DNA of 64,000 bases from Lanius collurio (taxonomy: Eukaryota; Chordata; Aves; Passeriformes; Laniidae): assembly GCA_020086605.1 (NCBI GenBank), contig JACBWW010000004.1, positions 22,676,553 to 22,740,552 of the forward strand, in the 5' to 3' direction. The translations under genes and the position numbers were made by a program. Shown in pieces: positions 1 to 13,530 of this stretch (position 1 is its first letter; each line of letters starts with the position of its first letter). The notes beneath the pieces are model-generated. The model was not told the origin of the DNA, made no database searches, and saw only the letters and a program-made list of their open reading frames with translations.

Positions 1-3000
1 GAAGGAACAGTTGGCAAATTTCCATATTTGAGCCATCATTTCTTGTCCTGCTAGATTTGGACTAGGAGCACTTGAGTACATTGTTTACTGATGGCTTGCT
101 TTGTAACTGTACTGCATTTTAAATCTGCTGCTCAACATCTGATCTGCTTTCTCAGATTTTACCATTAAAATTATCTTACAGAACTTCAATCTTGTACATA
201 TTTGATGATATTTGCATGTAACATACAGCTAAAGGCAGTCAGTAGTAAATTTATTTGATTTATATTTTTTACTTTTATTGGAAGACTGATGGTAGTCTTG
301 TTCCTATTTCACCTTTTCTTTTATTTTTCCATTTTTGAGGAGAAAAAGAATGTCTTTCCCAGAATGTTTGATTATACAAAGGTGAACTCCATTATTTTTC
401 TCATTTGATATTCATCAATTTGCATGTTAATGTTTTCAGTGGAAACTAAATATGCTAATTTCACAGCTTCTTAGCAGATTCCTTAATCATGAAGATATTT
501 GTATGTTTAAAAAGAAAGGAGGTATACTGCCAACATTGCTTCATAAAATTATGCTACAGGTCAATGTGAAAATCATGACTGCTGCAGGGGCCTTGTCTCC
601 ATAGGGACTAGAACCATTTTTCGCTGAAGTTGAAGTTAGCTATAAAATTTTTCTTCTGCGTTGGTTGATTCCTCTGTTGTTTAGCTATGGTTTATGTAAA
701 CAGTCAAGCAAATGTTCAGTCAGCAAGTCAGTTAAGAGGTCTTCCGATCTTTTTTGTAGATGTTCTTCAAAAATACGTTTGTACACACAGTAAATACAGG
801 TAGCTTCTTACATTCAGTTATGATCAGATGGATAAGGACTTCTATGCTTTTGTCTGTTGTAAAATGGAGTTAGCATGATGAAAGCCAAGAAGCGCTGTTT
901 TAGAATTAATATACATCACTAAAACTAAAAAGGTGTTGGTAGGACTTTCAGAGCTTCTCTTCTGAGGCTAACTGAATTTTTTACTTAGTGTGAATTTTTT
1001 ACTTTCATGTCTGCAAAGAGAATACTGTAATGTCAGGCTGCATTAAGCTAAAATATGTTCAAATAGTAGTACAATTAACAGGTTTGCTGTCCTTGTAGCA
1101 CTGTAAGCAGGTCCACTATAGGGTTGGGAAGATATTTGAGATATACTTAAAATACACTGTGCTCTTCTGCAGAGTGATAGGGGGAAGGAAGTTTCAGAGA
1201 AATGTAATTTAGAGTACCTCTGTTAGGATTTACTGTAATGGCCTGTATTACCTCTAATATAGTCACCCTCCTGGGCAGCAGGTGGTGGTAGGACTGAGTC
1301 CTATCAAATGATATTTTAAATACGTTGAGAATTTTCTCAATAATATTGCATCACAGAGCAGTTTAATTTGTATTCTTGCAGAATATTATTTCTAACGCTA
1401 GATATCATTTGTACCACATTATCATTGTATTTAAACTTGATTAATATGTCTTCTGACTTCATTTTCTTATACTGTATGATAAATGCTGAATAATTATGTC
1501 TGTAAATTCATGCATTTTAGAGCTTATTCATAAAGCTTATTCATTGCATTTCATAGTCAGATTTTACAATTGTCATCCAAATGTCCTCATTTAAATGAGA
1601 TAAGCATCTCATGAGGCTGTCCCAATAAGAAAAATTTAAATAAAATCTTTGTCATGTCATTATGATTTCTATGAAGAGATTTTTCTCTTCAGCTGAGTTT
1701 GACTTAACCCAGTTCTCCATAGTTATTCCAGTAACATTGTTGTTTCAAAGGAATAAAACATTAATTATATGCTTTTTCTTTAAAATGTTCATCAACCTTA
1801 AAACAATCTATGTATAATATGTTTTAAGCACTGTTATTATTGCAATAATAACTAGTTGAACCTTGACTATAGGCTGATGTCTGGAAATTAATATTTTGGT
1901 ACCCCTTAAATGTTTTGCTGCAAAAAAGACTTTACCAAGGCAGACTGATACCATACAATCTCTTGGAGCTAAATTAATATTTAAAAATCACTTTTCTTAA
2001 ATAGTTTCTTAACAGGAATAATTTGGTAACCTTCAGTAAGCAGATTTGATGAGGTGAATGTCCTTTTCCAGACCAGATTTCAAATAGGACTAAGTAAAAT
2101 CAATACTTTTTAAAAAATGTATTCAGCAGAAATAAGTGCAGTTTGCATCATACACTGTTTCAAATGATTTCTGTGAACAGACTAAGATAGATTTTTATTC
2201 TCTAATCATATGTTTAGGGGGCTGGCTATTTAGTAGATTTTTAGCTTTCCAGATGCTCAAACAATGCACTCTTAAGTACAGTATCCATAGATTATCCCCA
2301 GAATGCTGTAGATTAGCTATTTTAAGATTTGAATTGTGACTAAAAGCTGAGAAAAAGCAACAGCAGTTGCAGTTGCAAATGTGTTGTCTCCATTAGCTCA
2401 TTTAAAATGTATTTATCAGTGAAAGAGACAAAGTAGGCTGTGTCTGGGTGTAACACTGTTACTTCATTAATATTTTACATACATATGTGTGTGTCTATAA
2501 ATAAAACCTTTATGTGAATTCTGAAAACAACAAAGAGTATCCAAATGAGAGGCCTTTTTTGTTTGTTTATTTAACTAGGAGGGCAGTACAAGCTATGATC
2601 ACCAAGAACTGATTAGCAAATTTTGGACAATAATGAACATACTTAAATTTTAACTAGAGCTTCTTTCTGTTTGTTTAGATATTCAGAATTTTACAGTTTT
2701 GGCAGATAGGTTATTTCACTGCCAGTTGGGAAAGTATTTTTAATTTGCTTTAATTTAGTGATTGTAACTCTTACAAAAGTGTCTTTATATTGAATACTTT
2801 GTAACATGTAATTTTTAATCCTTAAAATTAAGGATAAAATATGTTTAATTTAAAATAATTTGCTTTAAATGTTTTTCTTATTAGCAAACAGTACTTGCTG
2901 GGTCTTTGTCTTGTTGGGTTACCTGATTTAGCTAACTTAAGGCAAACCAAGTTAGAAGCTCTGCTTCTTAAAATATTTAGGTTAAAGAAATATTTAAGTT

Positions 3001-3677
3001 AATTAAATGGATTTTCTGATGTAAGTAATTTGCCTCCAAACAAGTAAGCTGCACAGATACTTTAATGAGAAATCAACAAAGAGTTGAATACGTTCTCTAC
3101 ACAGAATAAAGCCAACCCAAATAATCTTTTTAATGGCTTATGTCTGAATTGCTAAAAATCTGAAGTGATACAGAGCTCACTTTCAATTATAGGAGATCTC
3201 TATTTTGCAGTTGAGTATGTTAAAAATACTTTTTTAAAATCAGAAATGACAGGCCATTCAGTAATGTTTTAATTTTCTGAATTAGTTTGGTGTAATAAAA
3301 ATTGTCTCTCAGTTAACCTCTCCTCCATGATACCTAATAAACAGAGTCTCCATATGTTGTTATTGTAGCCTTTCTGAGTTGAAGTTGACTTTAAGCAGGT
3401 TTGTGCAGAACGTGATGGTTCCAGTACATTTCAAATTGATGGAGGACAGCTACAAAGCAGGCTTGCAGGCAGAAAAGAACCAGTATGTGTAAACCCAAAA
3501 GCGTTGAGCAGCATTGTTATTTACCCTTCTCTAGTCACAAAGAGGACATGAAAAATTGCTTTATTTCTTCATTTGTTTTAACTAGTAATGTTATTTCACA
3601 AACAGTACTGGTTGTTTATTAGCAGTACTGTCAATATTTTGTGTATGTTCCTTTATCTTCTTTTTCTGATTTTCATA

Positions 3678-3844
3678 TCATACAGTCATAGAACAGCCCA
3701 GGTTGGAAGGGACCTCAAAAGATCATCTGGCCCAACGTTTTGTGGGAAAGGCAGCCTAAGTGACTATTTTCTAGCATGCTCTTCAATCACATCTTGAAAA
3801 GCTCCAGTGATGGGGACTCATATACCTGGGGAGGTTGTTGCAGT
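3678..3844 (-). mobile_element. CR1 LINE 3' end, left half of an interrupted copy
   Basis: The plus strand reads as the complement of an avian CR1 tail: a CATAGAA motif, then GGTTGGAAGGGACC and GATCATCTGG, followed by CR1 3' sequence such as AGTGATGGGGACTC. The copy breaks off at the LTR boundary and resumes at about 4903. Confidence 0.85.
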
Positions 3845-4902
3845 GGGTTGATTCCAGCCTGATGCCAGACACCCGCCAAAGTCACTCATTCACTTGCCTC
3901 TGCAAACTGGACAGAGGAGAGAAAATTTAATCAAAGGTTCATGAGTTGAGATAAGATCTGGGAGAGAGATCATTCATCTAATACCATCATGAGCAAAACA
4001 GGCTCAACTTAGAGATGTGCTTTAATTTTATTACACTTGTGAAATCAGAGCAGGATAGTGAGAAGTAAAATAAGCCCTTAAAAACACCTTCCCCCATCTC
4101 TCCCTCCTTCCCAGCTCTACCTCCTGCCTCAGTAGCACATGGAGGCAGGGAATGGGGTTCATGGTCAGCTCATCACTCGAAGCTTTTCGTGCTGCTCAGG
4201 AAGAAGAGTCATTCCCCTGCTGCGGTATGGGGTCCCTCCCATGAGAGAGAGTTCCCTGTGAACTTTTCTGATATGAGTCCATCTCATGAGCAACAATTCC
4301 CTATAGACTGCTGCAGTCTGAGTCCATCCCACAGGCAGCAGTCCCCCTCAAACTGCTGTGGTGTGGGTCATTCTTCCACAGGGTGCAGTCCTTGAAGGAC
4401 AGGCTGCTCCAGCCTGGAAGCAGGGCCCCTTTATCCACAGGTCTCCCATGGGGTAGCAGCCTCCTCTCAGGAATCCCCCTGTTCTGGTGTTGGGCTCCTC
4501 CACAAGCTGCAGGTGGATTTCTGCGTCCCCATGGACCTCTATGGGGACAGCTGCTTCACCATGGGCTGCAGGGGAATCTCTGCTCCTGTGCCTGCATCAC
4601 CTCCAGCCCCTTCTTCTCCACTGACCTTGGTGTCTCCATGTTTTTCTGCTCACATATTCTCACTCTTTTCTGACTGGAATTAAAACTGCACAACAACCTT
4701 TGTTATGATTTCTTCTTAGATATTTTATCACAGTGGCACTACCACCCTCTCTAATTGGCCCAGCTTTGGCCAGCAGCATGTCCATCTTTGGAACCATCAG
4801 GGATTGACTCTGCTGAACATGGTGGAAGCTTCTGGCAGCCTCTCACAGAAGCTACCCCTGTAGCTCCCCCAGTTCCAAAAAACAGGCCATGCAAACCCAA
4901 TA
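3845..4902 (-). mobile_element. Solo LTR of an endogenous retrovirus (neoavian/passerine type)
   Basis: This block of about 1.06 kb differs sharply from its surroundings in base composition. On the minus strand it begins near TGTATTGGGTTTGC and ends near the complement of TGGGTTGATTCCAGCC, termini I associate with a high-copy LTR of songbirds and other Neoaves. It contains a 45-bp tandem array (4215-4400) and, on the minus strand, an AATAAA at 4027-4032 about 185 bp before the 3' end. CAGT occurs at both junctions (3841-3844 and 4903-4906) and may be the target-site duplication. No gag, pol or env reading frame flanks it, so it is a solo LTR. The short open frames inside it are not genes. The exact family name would need a repeat library. 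Confidence 0.8.
4215..4400. repeat. Four 45-bp tandem units inside the LTR
   Basis: The core GTCC/GTCA followed by a CCCA-like run recurs at 4232, 4277, 4322 and 4367, an exact 45-bp spacing. Units vary in sequence but keep the spacing. In other copies of this LTR type the U3 region carries similar GC-rich direct repeats, probably promoter or enhancer units. Confidence 0.75.
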
Positions 4903-5060
4903 CAGTTTGACTTCTTTCACTGTAGAGAGCACTTAAATTGAGGTGGAACATTTCCTCATGCAGCTTCTACCTGTTGCCCTTGTTTTCTCTGCATGGCTCC
5001 TTGTGGAGAGGGAAGTTTCTGTCCTCGTTGTACCTACCCTTTAAGTACTCACATATGAGT
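4903..5060 (-). mobile_element. CR1 LINE, right half of the copy split by the LTR
   Basis: After the LTR the plus strand resumes CR1 complement: CACTGTAGAGAGC, TTCCTCATGCAGCTT, and then a diverged CTTGTGGAGAGGGAAG and CCTTTAAGTACT segment. The segments follow in CR1 order from the left half, supporting one copy interrupted by the LTR. The distal limit is approximate. Confidence 0.7.
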
Positions 5061-7480
5061 ATGAAATGGTTAGTACTGTTAATGCTTTTGCATCTACTGG
5101 AGAATTTTTACCCATGTATCTGGAACACTGCAAAGGATAAATTAAAAAAATAAATAACCAAGAAAAAAGAATATGATAAGTAAGACATTTTTTGCACTGC
5201 TTCCAAATTTAAGATTATGTAGTATCACTATGCTGAAAGCTAAGCTTTGCTGTTTGTTGAGTAGTCCAGCTGCAGTTACTGGAAACAATGGTACAGATAC
5301 ATCAGATTTCTATTGTCTACCTATAAGCCAAGTGTCTTATTACCCGCTGTATCTCACATCCAGTACTGACCATGAGTTAAATGCACAGAAGAATTGGAGG
5401 GACTGACGTGTTAGTGGAGTGCTGATAACCTTCCGAAGAATAATTAAAAAAGAGAACTTGTGTAATTTTTTCCATACCTCACATTCTCTCTAATGTGAAA
5501 ACATTTTTTGCTCTCTGTTGTTTGCTCAAAATAACACTGTAAGCACTGCTGGGACTGTACCACCATTCTTGTTGCAGATAACTCACTTGAAATGCGCATG
5601 GATTGGTTAAAGGCTGAAGTGCCCTGAGCGCTGACTCCCAGCTGTGCTCGTTCTGATTGCTGCTCGCGGTGTGTGCTGGGAGTTCGCTCACGGAGATCTG
5701 GCAGGCCTTTGGTATAACCCTGCTCAATACTAATTGTGTAATAAAGCTGGTAATAGAGAAAAATGGGCTTAATATGCTCAGGTATGAATGGGATTTTGAA
5801 AAAAAATGAAAAACCGCATATTTCAGAGTGCAGATGTTCAATTTTCATGTACTTTTTGTATAAATGCTAGCTGTATAACTAATAGCATGAACTAGACAAT
5901 TTACTGACTCCTCTTGTCACAGCTGAATTTTTCCTCAAGTTTACCTATCAAGGTGAATTTTTTTGCAAGCTCTTGTAAGACTTTTTAAAAATTTATTTTA
6001 CTGGCTGATCTTGCATTCTTGTTTACTGAATACTGAAGGCAACATGACAAGTTTCTGAAGGAGAAGCATTAGTTATTTTTAATATTAATCATAAATATGA
6101 AATTGGAAATTACAGAAGGAATCCTGTTATATGATATCATATTTTATTATTAAGGTGCAAACTATGTTGCTGCTATCTAAGATGGGCAGGTGACTGTCAG
6201 TGATACCAGGTCATCATGTTATGAGATTTATGAAATAAAAAGACTGTAGTAAAGCCATTGTGTTTATTGCTGGAGTCACTAAATTTGATCTGCTGGTGAC
6301 TGAGCTCTTCATCTTGAACGTAACGAGTACTTAGCATTAAAAAACTATGTACTATTTATTCAAATCTTTTATCCAGAGAACTAGATCATTTTCTTTGCCG
6401 ATGGGAGAAAACTGTGTGTATAATCTGTGAGCTAGGTACTGGAAGATGCAGAGTCAAGGAATAAATGTCTTTAAATATACAAAGAATTGGATTCACTGAG
6501 TTGGTTTGCAGCACTAGTTCACAGTAAATAATTACAAGTGTGTACTTGTTGTATAAGTACTTATTCTGACACTGAATTTGTGTGAGATGTGAGTGAAGAA
6601 AACCAAGAGTAGTCCTTTATTTTATGGTAATTTTTTTATGTTTGTAGATGTGGCTTGGTTCCAGTTAATTTTCTGGCTTATTTTTTTTTTTTTTTAGTAC
6701 AGACACATTTCCAATCTCTTGCAAAGAGAGAAATTTTATGCAAACTAAGTAGGCTTTTTTCTATCAGAAAATCTAGCTATTGGCTAGAGTCACTGTTTGG
6801 AAATGTGAAAGATTTCTCAGCAACACTGGGTTGGATTTTTCATTTAAATAAGCTTCTCAGTGTTATTACTGAATGAATAGTAAACTTAGAATCTAAAATC
6901 TGGTCACTATTCCATGACTTACTTTTACTTCTACATGTATTGAAGTTAAAATAGTTAAAATTAGTGTTATATTCAAGAAGTGTTTAGCCAATCCTCTTGC
7001 TAGCAAATGGCTGGCAGTAATAGTTCCACTTTCTTCATTAGCTTTTAAGGAAATTAGATTTCAAATAAAGTTACTAATGAGAATGGAGCCCCAGACTTCT
7101 CCTATAATGTTCATAAATTACTGAAAATTCTTGAACCTAAAAATGGGTTTGAAACTAGAAGGACTTCAATAAAAATGCTTGCAGTTTCTTGATTAGTAGA
7201 TGAACTTTGGGGAGATCAGCATTTATTACTGTGTCTAGTAGGCCTAAAACTGCAGAATGAAAGATGGCTCTTATTTCACAAAAGCTTTGCTGTCGTACCT
7301 TTCAACGTTCAAGCCTGCCAGTGTGTGTGATAGAAGGCATCAAAATGTGTGAAAAATGACCCAAATGCAGAACTGTTATTTGCAGTTATCAATACAAACT
7401 GTTATTGTGCCATAATTGACAGATGGTTTTGCACTCTAATATCTGTTTTTAAGGATATTTTTACACTGATTTAGACAGAG

Positions 7481-7599
7481 TTGTGTTGTGGGTTGTGGGG
7501 GTTTTGTGTGTTTTTCTGTGTTCGGGGTTTTTTTGATTTGTTTTTTTTTTTCTTTTTGCGGGGAGGATTTGGGGTTTTTGTTTTGTTTTTTTCTTCCCC
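7481..7599. repeat. G/T-rich low-complexity tract
   Basis: The plus strand is almost entirely G and T, with runs of T and short G runs, and few A or C until TTCTTCCCC. No ordered unit is visible. Confidence 0.7.
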
Positions 7600-9546
7600 T
7601 AACACAGCAAGCACAAACCCCAGCAATTAATGGTGCTCAGCAAGAAGGAATTGCACTGTAAAAAAACTGTGGGCATATAGTAACAAATTGGAATTGGTTA
7701 TTTGAGTTGCGGAGCACTATGGCCAAAACACACTCTGAACCCCCCTGAAAGTGCTGGTGAATAGCTGCTGGATGGTCTAGTGTCAAATACATATTTTTCT
7801 TTCCGTAAAACTCTGTAAGATCTGAAGTTTATTTTGCTGCAGTGATAAAAAATACTTGAGAATGTATAAAGCTGGATAAAATGAAAACTGATTTGTTTCT
7901 AGTTCCTTGGCAAGAGCATTTTGCTAAAGCACTGACAAAGTCTGCTGTTAAAGTGACTTCACGCAGTTCTTCCCTCCTGTCCAGTCATTTACTTGGAGTG
8001 AACAAGTAGTAGTCGTAGACCCTGCTGAACACTGGCATTAAAATTAATGTATTCTTAGAAAGTTCTTATTTTCATACAGGTCACATCTTGTTTTCCTTAG
8101 GTGTACAATTTCAAAACTAGTGTCAGGAGACCAAACATAGATTTCTCTAATTTGGTGTAATTGCCACTTGAATTTTCTTAGAAAGTTAAACTGTACATTT
8201 TAAAATGAAATTAATTTTTTCTTGATTGAAAATCAACAGTTTACAGTTCCTTGCCTGAAAACAGCAGTAGCTAGATGTTTGTAAAAGAGAAAAGAACTGC
8301 AGTTAATAGGAAGGGGGATGTTAGAGTTTGCTGGCCTGTCATGAATATTATTGTTTCAGTGGGAGGTGGTGTTCTTTGGGGAATGGTATAAAAACCACAT
8401 GGTTTGTGATTATGTTCTATTACAGAGAGTTTTGTAACTTTCCTTTTGCTCTTTGGGTGGATTAATAGATAATCCTTCTGGCTCATGTCTCAACTGATGA
8501 TGGATAAGAAGATAATCTAAGCAGTAGAACAATGGTTCTGCAACACCATAAAATTTCCATAGATCTTTTACTGGTGTCAATTACAGTGAAATTCTCCTAT
8601 GAGAAGAATTTGAGTGACTGGCTTGAAACATCTTCAGCCTCACCATCAGCAAGGTTTTCTTCTAATGATTACTTCTGCAAAGTGGGAATGCAGGAAGCTG
8701 TGTTGGCTGTGGAAGCCATGGTGGTGCTGTGGTTCTTGGGTGAAGTGGTGATGGGATTAAAGAGCCTACTGATAGTATGAGGACCTACCTGCATCTGGAG
8801 CTTGCTGTTTCCACCTGAAATGTTTCGTTTTTTTTCTGTGGAGAACAGAAGAAAAAAGTGATCTCAAGAGACATTTAAGTGAGGTAAGATAATAGGGTCC
8901 AGATCAGGAAGGCAACTGTTTGAAAGAAATTTGAGAGGAGAAGTAGAAGCAGAAAGGAAGAGAATCATGTAAGATGAGAGTAAGATGGTAAGGAATGTTA
9001 TGCTAGTGTACAACTACAGGAAGTACAAACAAATCGAGAGCTCTGAAATGTTTTATTTTTGTCTGTGAAACAGGCCATATTAGGTATTGTGGAAAAGAAA
9101 AAGCCTACAAAGAAATCACAGAAGTAGAGGGAGGTAAGAGGCATGGAGGCAGACCATTTGGGAATACTGATTTGTCACCATTTCTTTGTACTGCACATGC
9201 TCACAACTCTTTTTCCCTAATGTGGCCTTCTTGTATAATTCTATAAAGCTGCTTATATGGAGATCTCAGTCTGTTCTTTGTGTCAGTAGAGCCATTTCTG
9301 ATGTTCAAAAGTCCATACAACTAATTTCTGAATACACCTATTCATCTGTCCATTTGCTAAGTCTGCAGCTTTTTCTTACTCTGGGTGGGTTTTAGGGGTT
9401 TTCCTCAGCATTTGCCATAGCATGTATTGGTGATAACTGCATGGAATGTGTTCATAGAAACCACCTTTATGCACTATTTGAATTTGTTAGATACGTTTCC
9501 TGAAATTAAGTAGAAAACTGTCACCGAAGTGTTTTTTCGTACACAC

Positions 9547-9551
<5 letters not shown>

Positions 9552-9580
<29 letters not shown>
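9552..9580 (+). repeat. (TA)n microsatellite, about 14 units
   Basis: An uninterrupted TA run follows an ACACACATGTG segment. It is simple sequence in intron 1. Confidence 0.95.
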
Positions 9581-9583
<3 letters not shown>

Positions 9584-12500
9584 TTTTCTCTTTGTGTTTT
9601 TATTGCCTTTAACCCATTGAAAATCTAATGCTTGAGCTGTCACAGGAGGTTGCTTTGTCTCCAGTCTGTTGCTATAAATATTTCTGTCATAATCTTAACA
9701 ACAATCTGTAATGATACAAAATTTGCCAGTTTGCAAAAGTATTCTCAGAGCTACATTTGTGGGCTAACAATGAGTTTGGTATTAAAAGAATAAAGAATGA
9801 GCCCCAGAAATAGCTTGTTTATGATCTAGTAACACTTCCTACCCTTGCATGCATGGATTTTTTTATGCTATGAGTTGGATTTTTTTTCTTCTCTGTTTTA
9901 TATACTTTCTGGGGAACTACTGGAACCTTTGTTCGGGGATTAAAAAAGTGATAAAAGCAAGTGTCAAGTATGTTGCTGCTTTATATAAACCAGAGTTTTG
10001 ATATGATGAACAGCAACACCTAGCCTTTAGGCATGAATGTTCAGCTGCTGAGAGCTTCAGCATTAACTACTAATGTGGGCATTCATACCCACTGCCCCTT
10101 GCTGTAGTAATTCCCTGTAATTTATTTACTTTATCAAAGACACCAACTCTAATCTGACAGCATTTGCAATCTGCCAAAGTGTAAAACTGTCACAAGATGT
10201 ATTTACATATATAGCAGAATCTGCATAGCTGTGCAGGAGGTGAAAATAAGTCGATATAAACCTGTGTCAGTGAAGATGGGATTTTGTGTACAAAATCTGG
10301 CAAAACAGTTTATCAAATTTTGAGCTGTCCTTGGTGCCAGATGAGAAATGGAAAATTTTATGAGGAAACAAATGATAAAATTTTGTGTCAGTTTATTATA
10401 GGACAGTGTAAAACCAGCAAACTAGCCACTCAAGTATTGAAAGCTCACATTAAATGGATATTAATTACTGCCTAGAACATGTTGCTAAATTATCATTCTC
10501 TTTCAGATGCTAGCTATTTTTTGTGGTGACCGTGTGTTCCTTCAAAGATTTGACTTTATTTTAGGGTTTGATATCTTGATATAATTGGTGAAATGTTCAA
10601 AGAAGATAAAAATAAAACAAGTAGGAAATCCCAAATAATTTTATGATACGAGGATCAGAGTAATGGTGTTGGGGTTTGTTTTGTTTTTTTTCTTTTGGGT
10701 ATGTTTAGTTTTTTGAGCTTTTTGGTGAATTTTCTTTTTTTCTGTTTTCTGATACCTTCTCCAAAGATGAAATTTGGATTTCCATCACACGCACAGATAA
10801 ATAAGTGTATTAGCAACACGTGTACTTCAAAATAAAGATTAGTACTATAAGCTGTTTGTGCATATTTATACCTGAGTTTCTTTTGTAAAATAATATATTG
10901 GGACAAAAAAGGTGAGGACATCTGAAGTGTTGTGCCCCTTTTGCAATGCAGGAGTTACAGTAAGGGCAGCTTCCATGATGTGCTGGATCACAGGCACTTT
11001 GTTACCTTTCCAGCTGTTTGTTATTTGCTCCGCATAGATCAGCAAAGATGGAAGAGCCATGCTCTGGATTTTAGTGCTCCTTCTCTGCTTGCGTTTGGGA
11101 AGACGCTACCTTTTAGTATTAGTTTATGTCCTCCTGTAATATTTCAGTGGTACTCACAATATAGGATGGCACTGTGAAGATAATGGAAATTTAAACTTCT
11201 GGAAACTAAGACATGAAACATTGTTTTATATATTTAGAGAGAGAGAGAGCGAGCTTGGTCTATGCTGTCATTGGAATACAGTGTAAAAACTTTGGCAGAG
11301 CAGCTGGTGGGTCAGGGCACGTGGCAGGGCAGTCCTGGGCAATCCCAGCAGAGAGGCAGATACAGGCAGCGCTCAAGATGTGACAGAAGCTGTGTAGCTG
11401 TTCTGGTAAACTGTGTTACAACACAGCATATGAGGCTAAATCTGTGAGGAGCAGCTCTGTCTAATTGTTAATGAATTGATAATGGACTAATAAGGATGAA
11501 AATGTTGGGGAAGATAGAAATAGCTGGAAGCTGCAGTTTGGAAAAGGCAAGGCACAGGTTGCCTGTCACAAATGTAAAATTGCTAAAATTGTGCAATAAA
11601 ATGCTTTGGATATTAAAATACAAGGCATGTCTGTGAATCCTCTGTCTTGTAACATTAGCAAGTATAAAATAAATGTTGCACTGTGGGACTATAAATACAC
11701 ATCTATTGTGCTAAATTATCCTGGGTGGCGGAGTAACATGGGGAATTGCATAGCATCACATAGCTTTTTAAATGCAAACTTGGGAAAATTGTAACTAATA
11801 GAGTCATCATTAGTTTCTAAAATTACTATTTCTATTAAAAGATGTTGAATTCACTGGCTTTTTTGGTCAAAATGTAGCTGTTTTTGCTAGATAAAAGTTG
11901 TTGCAGAAAGTGGAGTGTCAGGAAACTGAAACTTTGGAAAACAGGAGATGAAGCACTAACCAACATGCTGACATAGGAAGGTCAAACCCTTAATTTACCT
12001 ACAGTTAGCTTTACTTAGGAGGTGGAAATAAATGTGCTTTATATGGTAATGAGAATTTATGTAGATTTGTTCCAGACTCACTAATTAAGTACCACTTGAA
12101 ATTAATGATTGTTTTATGCTGAAAGAGTATTTATATTTTTTCTTTTTGTTGTGGCAAGGGATAGTCCAACATGAATATTTATTAAAACTTTTCAAGTTAC
12201 TTAACATTTTACACAGTGCTTCTTTATTAGGGCTTCTTTTAGCAGTTTGTTTTTCCTATATCAGTTTTAGAGCAGGAATGCAAGATGATATTTTTGTTAT
12301 GATACTAAAATTGAGCAAAGTGTTTATTCCTTGTCCCCGTTGAGAAAACAATGTGGAGTTAAGTGCTTGGTATTTTAATTTGTTTTGGTTTGTTTTAATG
12401 TTTATATATTGCATACATAATTTTTTTAGTAGATGTTGGGCCATGTGCCTTGAAAGCATCTGGCTTTTTTGTTATATAGCTACACATCATGTATTCACAT

Positions 12501-13409
12501 CTTCAAGTTAGTAGTATTTAACCTTTCAATTTGCAATACTTTCCATTACAAGAGATGTTTAATGACATCTGCATTGCTCATAGGGATTTTGAATGTCTGT
12601 TCTTCAGGTGTGCCCTGTTTTTGCATAAAAGCACTCAGAAATGGCTTCTGATTCTTCAGTAACAAATATCTAAGAAGTGGGATGATTGATGATAAAATAT
12701 TCCTGTTTAATGGCCTCCTTAAATTTAATAAACATGAAAATTTAGGTGAGTTCTAGATTTGGTAGTGTAATATATTTACCAATTTAGTATAGTATTTTTT
12801 AAGACTGCTACAGAGAAAAGATATATTTTTATCTCTGTCCATTACTTTGGGATAAAGATATTTCTAATATTTTTAGGCACTTGATTTTGTGAGGATACTA
12901 GGTTAAAATTTGAAAGCAAGGAATACAGAAGACAAGCTTACAGGAGAAGTAGTCAGTATAATGCATAATTTATCTTGGACTGTGCTTTTAAAAACAAAAA
13001 GATAATACTTTAGAATTTGTCAGACCATGGAGAGGAGACTTTGGTAAGTGAAGGAAATAAGAATCTTTCTTTTCCTCACCCAGAATATTTACATTGTGTT
13101 GACAGCTTTAAAATCTTGTGCTTTAACAGTCCATGCTTTCTGCTGTTGGCTTGTAGAACTGACTTTTTTCTTCCAAGATACTTCATACTGTTTTGAGGCT
13201 TAAAAGCTGTTTTACAGGTGAGGTATGCAATCTGTATCATTGACACAAAAAGGGAGTAATAAATGCTTTCCCCAGCTGCCAATACAAACAGAAATGTTAT
13301 AGTGGAATGATGACTTACAGTGTATTCTAGTATTATGCAAATGTCTTTGTCTTGTCTTAGCAAAATAGATCTTAAAAAGATGATAGATTTCTATTTTAAA
13401 ATTCTGCTG

Positions 13410-13530
13410 GTTTTGGACCAGGTGGTCTAACAGGTAATTCAATTCCATCATGCTTGGTGCAAGAGGTTGGACTGGATGAGCTCCAAAGGTCCCTTCCAAC
13501 CTGAAAGATTCTGTGTTGATGTGTTCCATG
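13410..13530 (+). mobile_element. CR1 LINE 3' tail fragment
   Basis: GAGGTTGGACTGGATGAGCT followed by GGTCCCTTCCAACCT and GATTCTGTG is the classic sense-strand CR1 3' end. The 5' limit is uncertain and the copy is truncated, as most CR1 copies are. Confidence 0.85.

Noticed and set aside
4189..4673. Two plus-strand open frames with serine- and proline-rich repeats
   Set aside because: They lie inside the antisense LTR; the repeat pattern comes from the 45-bp tandem array.
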